64,000 nucleotides of DNA, from NCBI GenBank assembly GCA_965227265.1, contig OZ245738.1:2914001-2978000 (forward strand), written 5' to 3'. Source of the stretch: UBA2336 sp965227265 (lineage in GTDB: Bacteria; Bacteroidota; Bacteroidia; Cytophagales; Cyclobacteriaceae). The position numbers were made by a program, and so were the translations under genes. Within the stretch, counting starts at the first letter, position 1. Each line of letters starts with the position of its first letter. The notes under the pieces are model-generated. The model had not been told where the DNA came from. It worked only from the letters and a program-made list of their open reading frames with translations, and made no database searches. Positions 41,461 to 50,704 of this stretch are shown piece after piece.

Positions 41461-44415
41461 ATGCAGTCTTTTTTCTTTTGGAAGAATTGGAACCGGGAAT
41501 ATAGAATCCTGTGGCAAATTCTGATCGTTCTTTTTTTCGCAAGTCTTATTTTCATGTGGTCGGGATACTTTCGTGTGCCTCAGGGAATAACCGATTTGGA
41601 AATCCAGGAAACTCAAAAAAACATCGAAAGTATAACGCATACATTCGAAGTTGGGAATTTTGAATTTGCCGTGCCGATTGAATCTTACGCTACACTCGAA
41701 TATTTTTATGCAGGTCCTCTTAAAATCAACATCTTAATTTCATATGTATTTGTTGGCGTGCTGGCGCTGATGAGTATTCTGCTCTTCTCTGTCATCACTA
41801 CACTTCCGCGCTTTTGGTATTATGTGGGTACCGGGCTTTTTGTTTTGTTTATTGTTAGTATGCGTCTGGACGTACTGGAGCTTTTCGGACAACGCAGTTT
41901 TATTGCAACGATCGTTACGGTGATTGCATTTGTTTCAGCAAGCTTCTACTTTAATGCCTTTAATACCGCGGCAAGCTTTACGGTAAGGCTAGTTTCTTTT
42001 CTACTACTCACGACTGGTCTTGCGGCTATCATTTATTTCTTCTCAAGTGTTGAGCATCCGTTTTTATACTTGTCGGTAAGTAGTTTCATTCCCGGTCTTA
42101 TCCTCACCATACTTTTCATTTTTATGGTGGCCCACGAAATTATTGCCGGATTTGTTTATTTAACCAGTCAAAGTTCAACGAGTACAAAAAGTCTCAGGCA
42201 TTTTGCAATCATCAGTCTTATTTACATAGTCAACCTCGTATTCACATACATGAATGAAGTAGGATTGATTGAATGGAATTTTATTTTTATAAATCTGTAC
42301 TTATTGTTCACCATTTCCGGAATACTGGCTATTTGGGGATTTCGGAAACGCGAATCCTTGTACAGCAACATTCTTACATTCAATCCGTTTGGGGCATATT
42401 TTATCGCTGCCTTAGGCGTGATTGCTTTTACTACAATTGCAGTATTCCTATTTAGTTATAATGATGCAGCCTTAAAAATTATCCGGGATCTGATCATCTT
42501 CAGTCATATTGGTTTTGGAGTGATCTTCCTGCTGTATTTCACTTCCAACTTTATCGGAATGATGGCGACTAACAAAAACGTCTATAAGGTTTTGTATAAT
42601 CCTACCAGTATGCCGTACGCTACATTTCGCATCGCGGGCCTGATTGCAACGCTGGCATTTGTTTTTTACTCTCAATGGCATACGTATGTGTATTACGGAT
42701 CGGCTGGAATTTTTAATAGCATGGGTGATGTTCAGCAGGTAATCGGTAAAGAGTCAATCGCCAACTCATATTACCTTCAAGCACGAGGATATGCAGGAAA
42801 TAATTTTCATAGCGCTTATATACTCGCTGGGATTGAAGCCGAAAGAAGCAATTTTGAAAAAGCTCATCTCTATTATAATACTATTAATTGGACCAAGCCT
42901 ACAGAATCGTCTTTGATCAATAATGCCAATCTATTCGTGCTGGAGAACAATACTTTTGCAGCAGCGGCTTCTTTGCGGGAAGCCCTTACCGAATTACCCA
43001 AGTCAGGCATCATTAAAAATAATTTAGGCTACACATTCTTAAAGCTCAATCAACCTGATTCAGCCTTCTTACTATTTGATCAAGCTCGTAACAATGCAGT
43101 TTCAAAAGAAAGCGCAACTATCAACATAACAGGACTTCTTGCTGAAATCGGAGCGTCAATCAATACCGACTCATTACTTGAAGCATTTGGTACGTCATCA
43201 GATGCCGTGGTAAGCAATTCTCTTTTAATTGCCCAGCATCAACAGACACCCTTAAAGACTGTAATCAACCCTATCAAGAATCCAACGCTTGATCTGCATT
43301 CTGCAACATTACTTAATAACTACATCGTATATAACCGAAAAGAGCTTGATACAGCTTTTATCAGCAAAGCTTTTGCAGTAGCTTCTGATTCGATTAATTC
43401 AGATTATGCAGAAGCATTAAAAGTGACACTTGCACATGTTTATTATTATCAGAACAACGTGGCGAAAGCAATGGCGCTAATGGGCGAAGCTGCATACATA
43501 ACACAATCGCTCCAGGGAAAATTTAATTACACAATGGGATTATGGGCGCTCGAACAAGGTAATCCGCAATTAGCGGTTAGCTGTTTTGCTTACTCTGTTA
43601 AACAGAATTTTAAAGAAGCAAAAATTTATAATGCCATTGCACTGGCCGAAGCCGGGATGCAGGAAGAAGCAAATAGTGCCGCCTCTGTGTTGCTTGAAAG
43701 CAAAATTCAAAGCGACCGCGAAATTGGCGAGCAGTTAAAAAAGGTTTATTCAACTTCTGCAACAGGAGTTCTCACCCAGACCGATCTTGAAAAATATCAA
43801 TATTGCAGATACCGGCTTGCCTTAGCGGATTCCATACTCTTCAAAAAAGTGATCAACACAATCGACAATCCGAATTACAAAACGTTGATGATTTTAGAAA
43901 TGTCCCAACGTCAGTTCAACGCAGGTAATACGCGAGCGGCCATTCGTTATTTCAATACACTGAATGGAGTTGTGTTTACGGATAAAAATCTGAGCGATAA
44001 AATCAATCATTTTGAACTCGAATTACTCGCCTCCAGAAATGAAGTAAGATTACTGGCAACAAAAATTAACGAAGGCATCACATTTCCACAGGAAAAACAA
44101 TTACAGAAGCTATTGTATACCGCACTTGTTAATGAAGTCAGTGGAGATACTGTTGCAACTAAAAAGAATTATGAACTGCTCGCAGTGTACAATCCTTTCT
44201 TCGAAGAAGGTGTTATCGCAGCCGCAAGATACTTTAAGAATCATTCTGCTGATCGACTGAAAGCTTACACCATTTTGGCGGAGGCCAAGCAGATCAATCC
44301 AGGATCGGTGCGGTTGCTGATGGCTTACATTGCAGAAGCCACCCGCATTGGATTTGATGATTTCGCAGCTGATGCGTATGAAGAATTGGAAGTAATTCGG
44401 GCCAAAGGGCAATAA
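41461..44415 (+). CDS. Large inner-membrane protein with C-terminal TPR-like repeats
   Basis: 984 residues. About 11 hydrophobic segments fill residues 17-410 (for example ILIVLFFASLIFMW, FTVRLVSFLLLTTGLAAIIYFF and FGAYFIAALGVIAFTTIAVFLF). After residue about 420 the protein is helical and tetratricopeptide-like (FEKAHLYYNTINW, IIKNNLGYTFLKLNQPDSAFLLFDQA, AKIYNAIALAEAGMQEEA). The TPR part should scaffold other proteins, on whichever side of the membrane it faces. I do not recognise a named family or catalytic site. It follows gatC by 37 bp and ends one base before the convergent SET gene. Confidence 0.85.
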   Translation: MQSFFFWKNWNREYRILWQILIVLFFASLIFMWSGYFRVPQGITDLEIQETQKNIESITHTFEVGNFEFAVPIESYATLEYFYAGPLKINILISYVFVGVLALMSILLFSVITTLPRFWYYVGTGLFVLFIVSMRLDVLELFGQRSFIATIVTVIAFVSASFYFNAFNTAASFTVRLVSFLLLTTGLAAIIYFFSSVEHPFLYLSVSSFIPGLILTILFIFMVAHEIIAGFVYLTSQSSTSTKSLRHFAIISLIYIVNLVFTYMNEVGLIEWNFIFINLYLLFTISGILAIWGFRKRESLYSNILTFNPFGAYFIAALGVIAFTTIAVFLFSYNDAALKIIRDLIIFSHIGFGVIFLLYFTSNFIGMMATNKNVYKVLYNPTSMPYATFRIAGLIATLAFVFYSQWHTYVYYGSAGIFNSMGDVQQVIGKESIANSYYLQARGYAGNNFHSAYILAGIEAERSNFEKAHLYYNTINWTKPTESSLINNANLFVLENNTFAAAASLREALTELPKSGIIKNNLGYTFLKLNQPDSAFLLFDQARNNAVSKESATINITGLLAEIGASINTDSLLEAFGTSSDAVVSNSLLIAQHQQTPLKTVINPIKNPTLDLHSATLLNNYIVYNRKELDTAFISKAFAVASDSINSDYAEALKVTLAHVYYYQNNVAKAMALMGEAAYITQSLQGKFNYTMGLWALEQGNPQLAVSCFAYSVKQNFKEAKIYNAIALAEAGMQEEANSAASVLLESKIQSDREIGEQLKKVYSTSATGVLTQTDLEKYQYCRYRLALADSILFKKVINTIDNPNYKTLMILEMSQRQFNAGNTRAAIRYFNTLNGVVFTDKNLSDKINHFELELLASRNEVRLLATKINEGITFPQEKQLQKLLYTALVNEVSGDTVATKKNYELLAVYNPFFEEGVIAAARYFKNHSADRLKAYTILAEAKQINPGSVRLLMAYIAEATRIGFDDFAADAYEELEVIRAKGQ

Positions 44416-44886
44416 TTACTTTTTCTTGACCTTTTTCTTTTTAGCCTTTTTGTCAGCTTCACGTTTAGAACGCTTATCAATCGCCAGATTTTCACGCATG
44501 GTTTTCCAATAATCCGGACCGTAGTCCACAAAAATCTCCGAACCAGGTTGAATATCTTTGGTGGATTCAATGTAGGCTTTAAGACCATCGACCGAATATT
44601 CTGCGTTGTTGTTAAGTCCTTTCACACGCGTAAACCCTTTGGCATCATTCGCATATCGCGCTAATGGTTTTTTGGTTGGTAGCGCATCAATAACATGATA
44701 ACGTTTGATGTAAAAGATATAGCCGTTTTCACCATCATCTTCTTTTACTTCTTTCCAAGTAGTGATCCGGCCTTTATACTCAACAATTCGTTTCCCTTTT
44801 GGGATGAAAACTTTGGTAAATAACCCTTTACCCGAATTCGGTAAGGTTGATTTTTTAACAACTAAATTCTTTTCAAATAACGCCAT
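44416..44886 (-). CDS. Bacterial SET-domain protein with lysine-rich tail
   Basis: 156 residues. The SET fold is read from SGKGLFTKVFIPKGKRIVEY (N-terminal SxxGxGxF and G.I..Y strands), PLARYANDAKG in place of the usual R.xNHSC, NNNAEYSV and EIFVDYGPDYW (the GEE.x.DYG motif with the catalytic Tyr). Such proteins transfer methyl groups from SAM to protein lysines. The last 20 residues are almost all Lys (KREADKKAKKKKVKKK), a possible nucleic-acid contact. The substrate is unknown; there is no histone-like gene next to it. Confidence 0.88.
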   Translation of the reverse strand: MALFEKNLVVKKSTLPNSGKGLFTKVFIPKGKRIVEYKGRITTWKEVKEDDGENGYIFYIKRYHVIDALPTKKPLARYANDAKGFTRVKGLNNNAEYSVDGLKAYIESTKDIQPGSEIFVDYGPDYWKTMRENLAIDKRSKREADKKAKKKKVKKK

Positions 44887-44948
44887 GGTTTCTTCTAAAA
44901 AGTCGGCAAGTTAAAATTTGAAAAGTCATCCGCAAAAACCAGTCCGAT

Positions 44949-45869
44949 CTAGATGAAAGATAATGCAATCAGGCGAATGCTGACGATTATGATCACGATG
45001 CCAACAACAATGAGCATCTTTTTAACAGGTAGCCTCCTAACCAGGTAGGCTGCAATAGGCGCTGCAATAATGCCACCCAGGATAAGTCCCGCAATAATTT
45101 CAAAATACCCGATTCCGATACTCAGGAAGAAAGTTATCGAGCTGGCGAACGAAATAAAAAATTCAGCCAGGTTAACCGAGCCAATCGTATACCGGGGATT
45201 TCTACCACGTGCAATGAGCGTTGTTGCTACAATCGGGCCCCAACCTCCACCGCCTATGGAATCCATAAATCCTCCGAATCCAGCAAGGGCAGGAACGTTT
45301 TTCGTCTTTCTTTTTTTACGTTGAATGTTACGTGCCTTAAGGATAATAACCACACCAAGTATAAGCGTATAGGTTGCCACAATCGGTCTGAGGATATAGT
45401 TATAATCTTCAAAAGATGAAAGTATATACGCCCCTGCTATTGCGCCCAGAACACCCGGAATCAATAAGCTTTTGAAAAGCCGCTTGTTAACGTTTTGAAA
45501 TTTTAAATGAGACAATCCTGAAACTCCACTTGTAAAAATCTCGGAAGCGTGAATGCTTGCACTCGCTGCGGCAGGAGATATTCCAAACGACATTAAGAAA
45601 GTTGAAGCACTTACACCATATGCCATCCCCAGCGATCCATCAATCATTTGAGCAATGAATCCGCCTAAAACAAAAAGAAAAAATTCAGGACCCATATTAT
45701 TCCAAACGGTCTTTCCCTGATCCTTGATTTCATCAAAAAAGAAAGCACAAACCGTCAGGATCATGAACGATACAACCGTTATGATAAAAACCTTTTTGCT
45801 TCGAATAGTTTTTACCTCGCCTTCTTCTTCCTCAACAGGTATATTCTCCTTAGAACTATTGTTCATCAT
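44949..45869 (-). CDS. TauE/SafE-family membrane permease
   Basis: 306 residues. An acidic cytosolic N-terminus (KENIPVEEEEGEV) is followed by one helix (KVFIITVVSFMILTVCAFFF) and the paired TauE/SafE repeats: FVLGGFIAQMIDGSLGMAYGVSASTFLMSFG with GISPAAASASIHASE, and ALAGFGGFMDSIGGGGWGPIVATTLIARG. Family members export or import sulfite, sulfonates or other organic acids. Last gene of a five-gene minus-strand cluster; its start overlaps the DUF2490 gene by 14 bp. Confidence 0.93.
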   Translation of the reverse strand: MMNNSSKENIPVEEEEGEVKTIRSKKVFIITVVSFMILTVCAFFFDEIKDQGKTVWNNMGPEFFLFVLGGFIAQMIDGSLGMAYGVSASTFLMSFGISPAAASASIHASEIFTSGVSGLSHLKFQNVNKRLFKSLLIPGVLGAIAGAYILSSFEDYNYILRPIVATYTLILGVVIILKARNIQRKKRKTKNVPALAGFGGFMDSIGGGGWGPIVATTLIARGRNPRYTIGSVNLAEFFISFASSITFFLSIGIGYFEIIAGLILGGIIAAPIAAYLVRRLPVKKMLIVVGIVIIIVSIRLIALSFI

Positions 45870-46605
45870 GTCTGAAATCTAAAGTATGGAAAACAAAAAG
45901 CCTGATCGCATCAATATGCCTGAATGAATTAGGAGCAGGAAGTTGTTGAAAGACATTCAGGTATCCGATCTGAGCATTTAAGTGAGTTGTAAACTGGTAT
46001 CCTACTCCGACAAAGAACCTGTTTTGATCAAAATAATTATTGATAATTTCAGAACCAAAGTTCACCATAAGCTCATTGTTTATAAAAATAAAAGGTGTCT
46101 TTGGCTCAACTGTTTTTCCCTTTAACGGAATTGTAAAGGCCATGGTATACCGTACGCGATAGTTGAAATTATAGTCAGATGATGATAGTTCACCTGCCAC
46201 TACTTTTCTTCTAAATCGCTCTTCAAGCCTTACCCATTGCATCAGCGTAAGCCAATTCTTTTTCTCAAACCATTGAACTTGCTGCCATAATCTGTGTTCG
46301 GGCATATCGGGAGCACCTGCGAGATGTGCATACTGTGTAACGTATGCATAGCCTGCAGCAAGCCGTGTTTGATCTGTCAGGTAGAAGATATATGCACCCC
46401 GAAAAATACTAACAGCTGGTTCTTTAATAAAATTGTCATTGAGTCGAAGATTAAGATCAAGCCAAATACCCGATCGGTTGGTAAGTCGCGTTTGATTAAA
46501 ATAACCAAACCAGGTCTGTTCTGTGTATTCAGTATTCTTCTCCTGAGAAAATCCCATTACAGGTAATAAAAGGAGAAATAAGACAAAATATCTGAGTCTG
46601 TGCAT
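45856..46605 (-). CDS. DUF2490 outer-membrane beta-barrel-like protein
   Basis: 249 residues with signal peptide (YFVLFLLLLPVMGFSQ). EQTWFGYFNQTRLTNRSGIWLDLNLR is the hallmark start of DUF2490. Alternating strands follow (RLAAGYAYVTQY, WVRLEERFRRKV, FNYRVRYTMAFTIPL) and the end is RLFVFHTLDFR. It is predicted to sit in the outer membrane; the function is unknown. It starts 6 bp after the FAD-protein gene and overlaps the TauE gene by 14 bp, so the three are translated together. Confidence 0.88.
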   Translation of the reverse strand: MHRLRYFVLFLLLLPVMGFSQEKNTEYTEQTWFGYFNQTRLTNRSGIWLDLNLRLNDNFIKEPAVSIFRGAYIFYLTDQTRLAAGYAYVTQYAHLAGAPDMPEHRLWQQVQWFEKKNWLTLMQWVRLEERFRRKVVAGELSSSDYNFNYRVRYTMAFTIPLKGKTVEPKTPFIFINNELMVNFGSEIINNYFDQNRFFVGVGYQFTTHLNAQIGYLNVFQQLPAPNSFRHIDAIRLFVFHTLDFRHDEQ

Positions 46606-46611
46606 ATCGAC

Positions 46612-47967
46612 TTAATGAACGTGATGTTTTAACAAATTCTTACTGAGGCGAAATGCCTGCTCTCCTATTTCTTTTGCAGCTGTACATTCAAAAACTGCAG
46701 CTCTACGAAGCGCACCGAGCGTAAAGATATTTTTCTCTCCCACGGTACACTGAAGTGCGCCTGTTTCGTCTGTTTCAATGCCAAGGCTATTACTATCCGG
46801 AACCATGTATCCGCGTTCCAAAAGTTTTTTGAGCAGAACATCTGATGTTAGCGAAACATCCTGTTGCAGACCTGAACTATTCAACAAATAGTTCGCGTGG
46901 ATCTGTATTGTTTCATTGGAACCTACAAGGTTAAGGGAAAGCTTCCGACTATGGGTTGTTACTGTATTTATTTTCCCTTTCATCAATTTAAACCTGTTGT
47001 CCTTCATCGCTTGTTCAACAACACGCAATACCTGATCTGGAGCGCGATGACGATGAATTTCCCAGTAGGGTTTCAAGTGACGAATAAATCTTTTCTTGCT
47101 TGCGGAGCTTAAAGCTTTCCAAAGCTGTGGTACTTGCGTACGAATACGATCCATCAGGTCTCGCCAATCAAGGCCTTTATCCTGGTGAATTGAATAGTAG
47201 TCTTTAATGGATCGTAACAGCACACCTATATCCTCTTTCGGAACAATGCTATAATCCGGAAAAGAATAAGATTGATACGGTTTGTGAGCGAGTGGCAACA
47301 AGCCTCTTCTGGAGAATGCTGTAACCCGAATGTTCTTGTTACTTCTCAATAACCCAACCGCATGATCCAACATAGTTAAACCCGTGCCGATTAGTACAAC
47401 ATGATCATTGCTTTTGAGTTGATCAATATATCTGAAATTCCAGGGGTTGGATTGATAAAGACCACTGAGCGTTATCTCTAACGTTACGTCAAAAGGACTA
47501 GTCGGTGGAAGTATTCCATTCGCCACAACAGCTTTGGTAACCTTGTATGCATGGCCATTGGCTGTTGACACATGAAGAACATCTTCATCCTTTACAATAT
47601 CAATTACCTCATCGGTAATAACTTTCACATTCACCTGCTTTGCGCGATCCAGGCTTTCCTGAAAAATCTCTTTCAGGTAAGCGCCAAATAACGACCGCGA
47701 AACAAAATCTTCCGGTACGATATGGCTATGTCCTTTTGATAAAAGCCATTGATAAAAATCTCCGGCTGGCAGTCCGTAAAGATTCATGCTGCCAGTCGGA
47801 ACATTTAGAAGCTGATTTTCATTGGACGTTCGGTACGCAATGCCTCGGGATAATTGCTGATAATCTTTTTCAAAAAGATAAACGGTTAATGGCTGAGCGT
47901 CTGCCTGCAACAGGTAGTGTGCAAGCAGTGTTCCGCTTAGTCCGCCTCCGATTATCGCTATATCCAT
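46612..47967 (-). CDS. FAD/NAD(P)-binding oxidoreductase (YdhS/COG4529-like)
   Basis: 451 residues. The N-terminal dinucleotide fold has IAIIGGGLSGTLLAHYLL at 3-20, and a second nucleotide motif, VVLIGTGLTMLDHAVGLL, lies near residue 190. GIAYRTSNENQLLNVPTGSMNLYGLP is typical of PF13454 (NAD_binding_9). LNSSGLQQDVS and NIFTLGALRRAAVFECTAAKEIGEQA close the FAD site. No signal peptide, so it is cytosolic. A flavin monooxygenase or reductase is likely, but the substrate is not known. It lies 26 bp after the TonB receptor gene. Confidence 0.88.
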   Translation of the reverse strand: MDIAIIGGGLSGTLLAHYLLQADAQPLTVYLFEKDYQQLSRGIAYRTSNENQLLNVPTGSMNLYGLPAGDFYQWLLSKGHSHIVPEDFVSRSLFGAYLKEIFQESLDRAKQVNVKVITDEVIDIVKDEDVLHVSTANGHAYKVTKAVVANGILPPTSPFDVTLEITLSGLYQSNPWNFRYIDQLKSNDHVVLIGTGLTMLDHAVGLLRSNKNIRVTAFSRRGLLPLAHKPYQSYSFPDYSIVPKEDIGVLLRSIKDYYSIHQDKGLDWRDLMDRIRTQVPQLWKALSSASKKRFIRHLKPYWEIHRHRAPDQVLRVVEQAMKDNRFKLMKGKINTVTTHSRKLSLNLVGSNETIQIHANYLLNSSGLQQDVSLTSDVLLKKLLERGYMVPDSNSLGIETDETGALQCTVGEKNIFTLGALRRAAVFECTAAKEIGEQAFRLSKNLLKHHVH

Positions 47968-47993
47968 GATATGAGCTCACAAGTTAAGAATTC

Positions 47994-50612
47994 TTAATAT
48001 GTGTAGCGCAACGTAATACCGTAAGTTGCCGGATCGCCCAGTACACCTGCATAGTGACCCGCATTACCTCCAGCCGGCAGAAGTTGCTCATAATAATCTT
48101 TGTTCAATAGGTTACGTCCCCAAATCGATGCCGATATTCCTTTTGATACGCGAAAGCCAGCCCTTGCATTAAGTAAAGCATAACCATCAACATTAAGGTA
48201 TTTTGAAGGTGATGGACTTGATGAGAAATCGGAACGGTAGTACGTATCTAATGCAATGAAGAATTTTCCTGTCTGACGTAAAAAGTTTACGGGCGCAGTA
48301 AACTCACCTCCAATCGAACTGGCCCACTTGGAAATACCCGGCAACTCACCACCGGAAACATCTTTGAAGGCTACTTGCGTGTTTACGCCATCAATCACCA
48401 CGGTTGTACCTGTTTCTTCCAGGGGAAGCGGTGCATTTGTAAACTTAACATACTCACCATCTGTATACGCCACAGATCCATAAAACGAAAAATGTTTATT
48501 CAGACTGATGTTACCATCAAACTCAGCGCCTTGTACTCTTACTTCTTCTGCATTGGCTATATAGCCCCGGTTAACTCCAAGCTCAGGCGATTGAACATTT
48601 GTCTGATAGTCTTTAATACTTGTATTATAAACAGTAAAGTTAACGGTAGAATTACTGGAAGGAGATGTTTTAATTCCAATTTCAATGTGCCGTACATCTT
48701 CAGGTTTTATAATGGCCAAATCTGTTAATTTTTTTCCGGCTGCCGGAGACGGAAGGCCAGCTACGTTTACACCTACAGGCTTATAGCTGGTAGAATAAGT
48801 AGCGTATGCGTTAATATGACTGTTTGCTTTGTACGCAAGTGTAACGTTATACGTGAAATTGTTTTCATCGGCATCGGCAACATATGCCTGACTGGTATAT
48901 ACTCCATTTTTAAAAGTCTGTAATCTTTTTCTTTCTGCGCTTGTACCTGCGTATGTAGCAGTGTCTAATCCACCGTAAGCTGCGCGGTTATAGCTTACGT
49001 CCTTCTCGTCATAATTGAATCGGATTCCGGGTAGTATGTGCAGCCCTTCAATAATTTCTAAATCAACATTGGCGAATACTGCTGCGCTCCTGGATTTAAT
49101 GGAAGCTTTTGTGCGAATACCAAATCCTTCAAACAAACCCGGGGTTTCCCATAACGCATCATCGTTTGGATTAGCGGCCGTATTGGTTGTGCTTTTCGAA
49201 AAACGCCATTGCGCATTACCCGATTCCTCTGTGCCATTTATGTTAACTTCCTGATCAATAAAAAACACACCCACGACACCACTCAAACGTGAGGTTATCT
49301 CTCCCGCATACCGGAATTCCTGCGACCAATTCCGGTGCTTGGCAGGATTTTGAGATTTTGCCAACGCTTGTAAACCAGTGAAGTCACGGTCGTTGGATGG
49401 ATCCCAATTCCAATAACGCCAGGCTGTTGTGGAAGTAAGTGTACCTGATCCTATTTCTGTATTGATGTTAAGCGAAACTCCGCCAAGTTCATTGCCTGAT
49501 CTCCAGGGAGTATCATGATCGATTTTCCGGTCAAAAGCATTCTTGCTTGGCAACTGATAATTCAGATCAGCAATAATGGCATCGAATTGACGATAGGCAG
49601 CACGTTTTGTCGTCACTACACCTGCTACTACTTGCGCATAACCATCCGGATGTTGACTTGAAACATCTCCTGTTAATGATATGGAAGTATTGTCGGTCGG
49701 TTCAAATAATAGTTGAGCACGAGCGCCCAAGTTGTTAATGTCGTTCGTATATCTGCCTGTGCTTACATTTTCAATTGTTCCGTCACGCTGCGTTCCGGAA
49801 AAAGATACACGTGCCGCAAGTTTTTTACTAATCGGACCTGTTACGGTAGCTTTCGCTTGTACATACCCATAGTTTCCATAGCTCACTTCTACATCAGCGC
49901 CCGGAGTAAAGCTTGCCTTACGGGTTGTGATGTTAAATGCCCCTGACGTAGTGTTTTTACCAAACAATGTTCCCTGTGGCCCGCGTAAAACTTCAATTCG
50001 TTCGATATCAATAAAATCTAATGTCGCAGCAGCTGGTCGGGCATAGTAAACGCCATCTACATAAAAACCCACACCAGGATCAAGTCCATCATTAGTAAGT
50101 CCGAACGGTGAGCCTAAGCCACGAATATTTATACCTGTGTTGCGGGGATTGGATGAATAAAGCTGAACGGATGGAATAAGCTCTTTCAATCGGTTAACAT
50201 TAAATGCACCGGTTTGCTCAACCTTCTCACCACTCAATACGGAAATTGGGATTGGAACATTCTGCGCTACTTCGCTCCTGCGCCTGGAAGTAACAACCAC
50301 TTCACTCAATAGACCATCTTCAACCAATGTTATCTCAAACGATTCACCGGACAGTTCATATACTTCTACCTCCTGAGTTTTGTATCCTACAAAATTGATC
50401 AGGAGTGTGAACGGTAAAGTCTTCGGTGCCGGAAGACTGAATTGTCCATTAGCATCTGTCTCGGCATGTGTTGTTGTGCCTTTGATAAAGGCCGTTGCAC
50501 CCAACACAGGAGCGCCCTGGCTATCTTTTATTATACCGGTTACAGATTCCTGAGCAAAGGCAGACGTGCTGAGAAAAATAATAGGTACGATGAATCGTAA
50601 AAATTGTCGCAT
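47994..50612 (-). CDS. TonB-dependent outer-membrane receptor
   Basis: 872 residues with signal peptide (FIVPIIFLSTSAFAQ). A carboxypeptidase-regulatory-like domain follows (GIIKDSQGAPVLGATAFIKGT, residues about 25-100), then the plug (VPIPISVLSGEKVEQTGAFNVNRLKELIPSVQ, IEVLRGPQGTLFGKNTTSGAFNI) and the 22-strand barrel, which ends ATYGITLRYTY with a terminal aromatic. It resembles siderophore/small-molecule receptors (FecA/FepA-like) rather than SusC: it is shorter and no SusD gene is nearby. It lies between the PstS-like binding protein and the FAD enzyme. Confidence 0.95.
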   Translation of the reverse strand: MRQFLRFIVPIIFLSTSAFAQESVTGIIKDSQGAPVLGATAFIKGTTTHAETDANGQFSLPAPKTLPFTLLINFVGYKTQEVEVYELSGESFEITLVEDGLLSEVVVTSRRRSEVAQNVPIPISVLSGEKVEQTGAFNVNRLKELIPSVQLYSSNPRNTGINIRGLGSPFGLTNDGLDPGVGFYVDGVYYARPAAATLDFIDIERIEVLRGPQGTLFGKNTTSGAFNITTRKASFTPGADVEVSYGNYGYVQAKATVTGPISKKLAARVSFSGTQRDGTIENVSTGRYTNDINNLGARAQLLFEPTDNTSISLTGDVSSQHPDGYAQVVAGVVTTKRAAYRQFDAIIADLNYQLPSKNAFDRKIDHDTPWRSGNELGGVSLNINTEIGSGTLTSTTAWRYWNWDPSNDRDFTGLQALAKSQNPAKHRNWSQEFRYAGEITSRLSGVVGVFFIDQEVNINGTEESGNAQWRFSKSTTNTAANPNDDALWETPGLFEGFGIRTKASIKSRSAAVFANVDLEIIEGLHILPGIRFNYDEKDVSYNRAAYGGLDTATYAGTSAERKRLQTFKNGVYTSQAYVADADENNFTYNVTLAYKANSHINAYATYSTSYKPVGVNVAGLPSPAAGKKLTDLAIIKPEDVRHIEIGIKTSPSSNSTVNFTVYNTSIKDYQTNVQSPELGVNRGYIANAEEVRVQGAEFDGNISLNKHFSFYGSVAYTDGEYVKFTNAPLPLEETGTTVVIDGVNTQVAFKDVSGGELPGISKWASSIGGEFTAPVNFLRQTGKFFIALDTYYRSDFSSSPSPSKYLNVDGYALLNARAGFRVSKGISASIWGRNLLNKDYYEQLLPAGGNAGHYAGVLGDPATYGITLRYTY

Positions 50613-50704
50613 GATGAATATGGTTTTTGGTTTTAGGTATTGAATTAGTTGGGAGATAAAAGCTTTTGACTGTTCTGCTACGATCTACTTTTCAGAAACT
50701 CATT

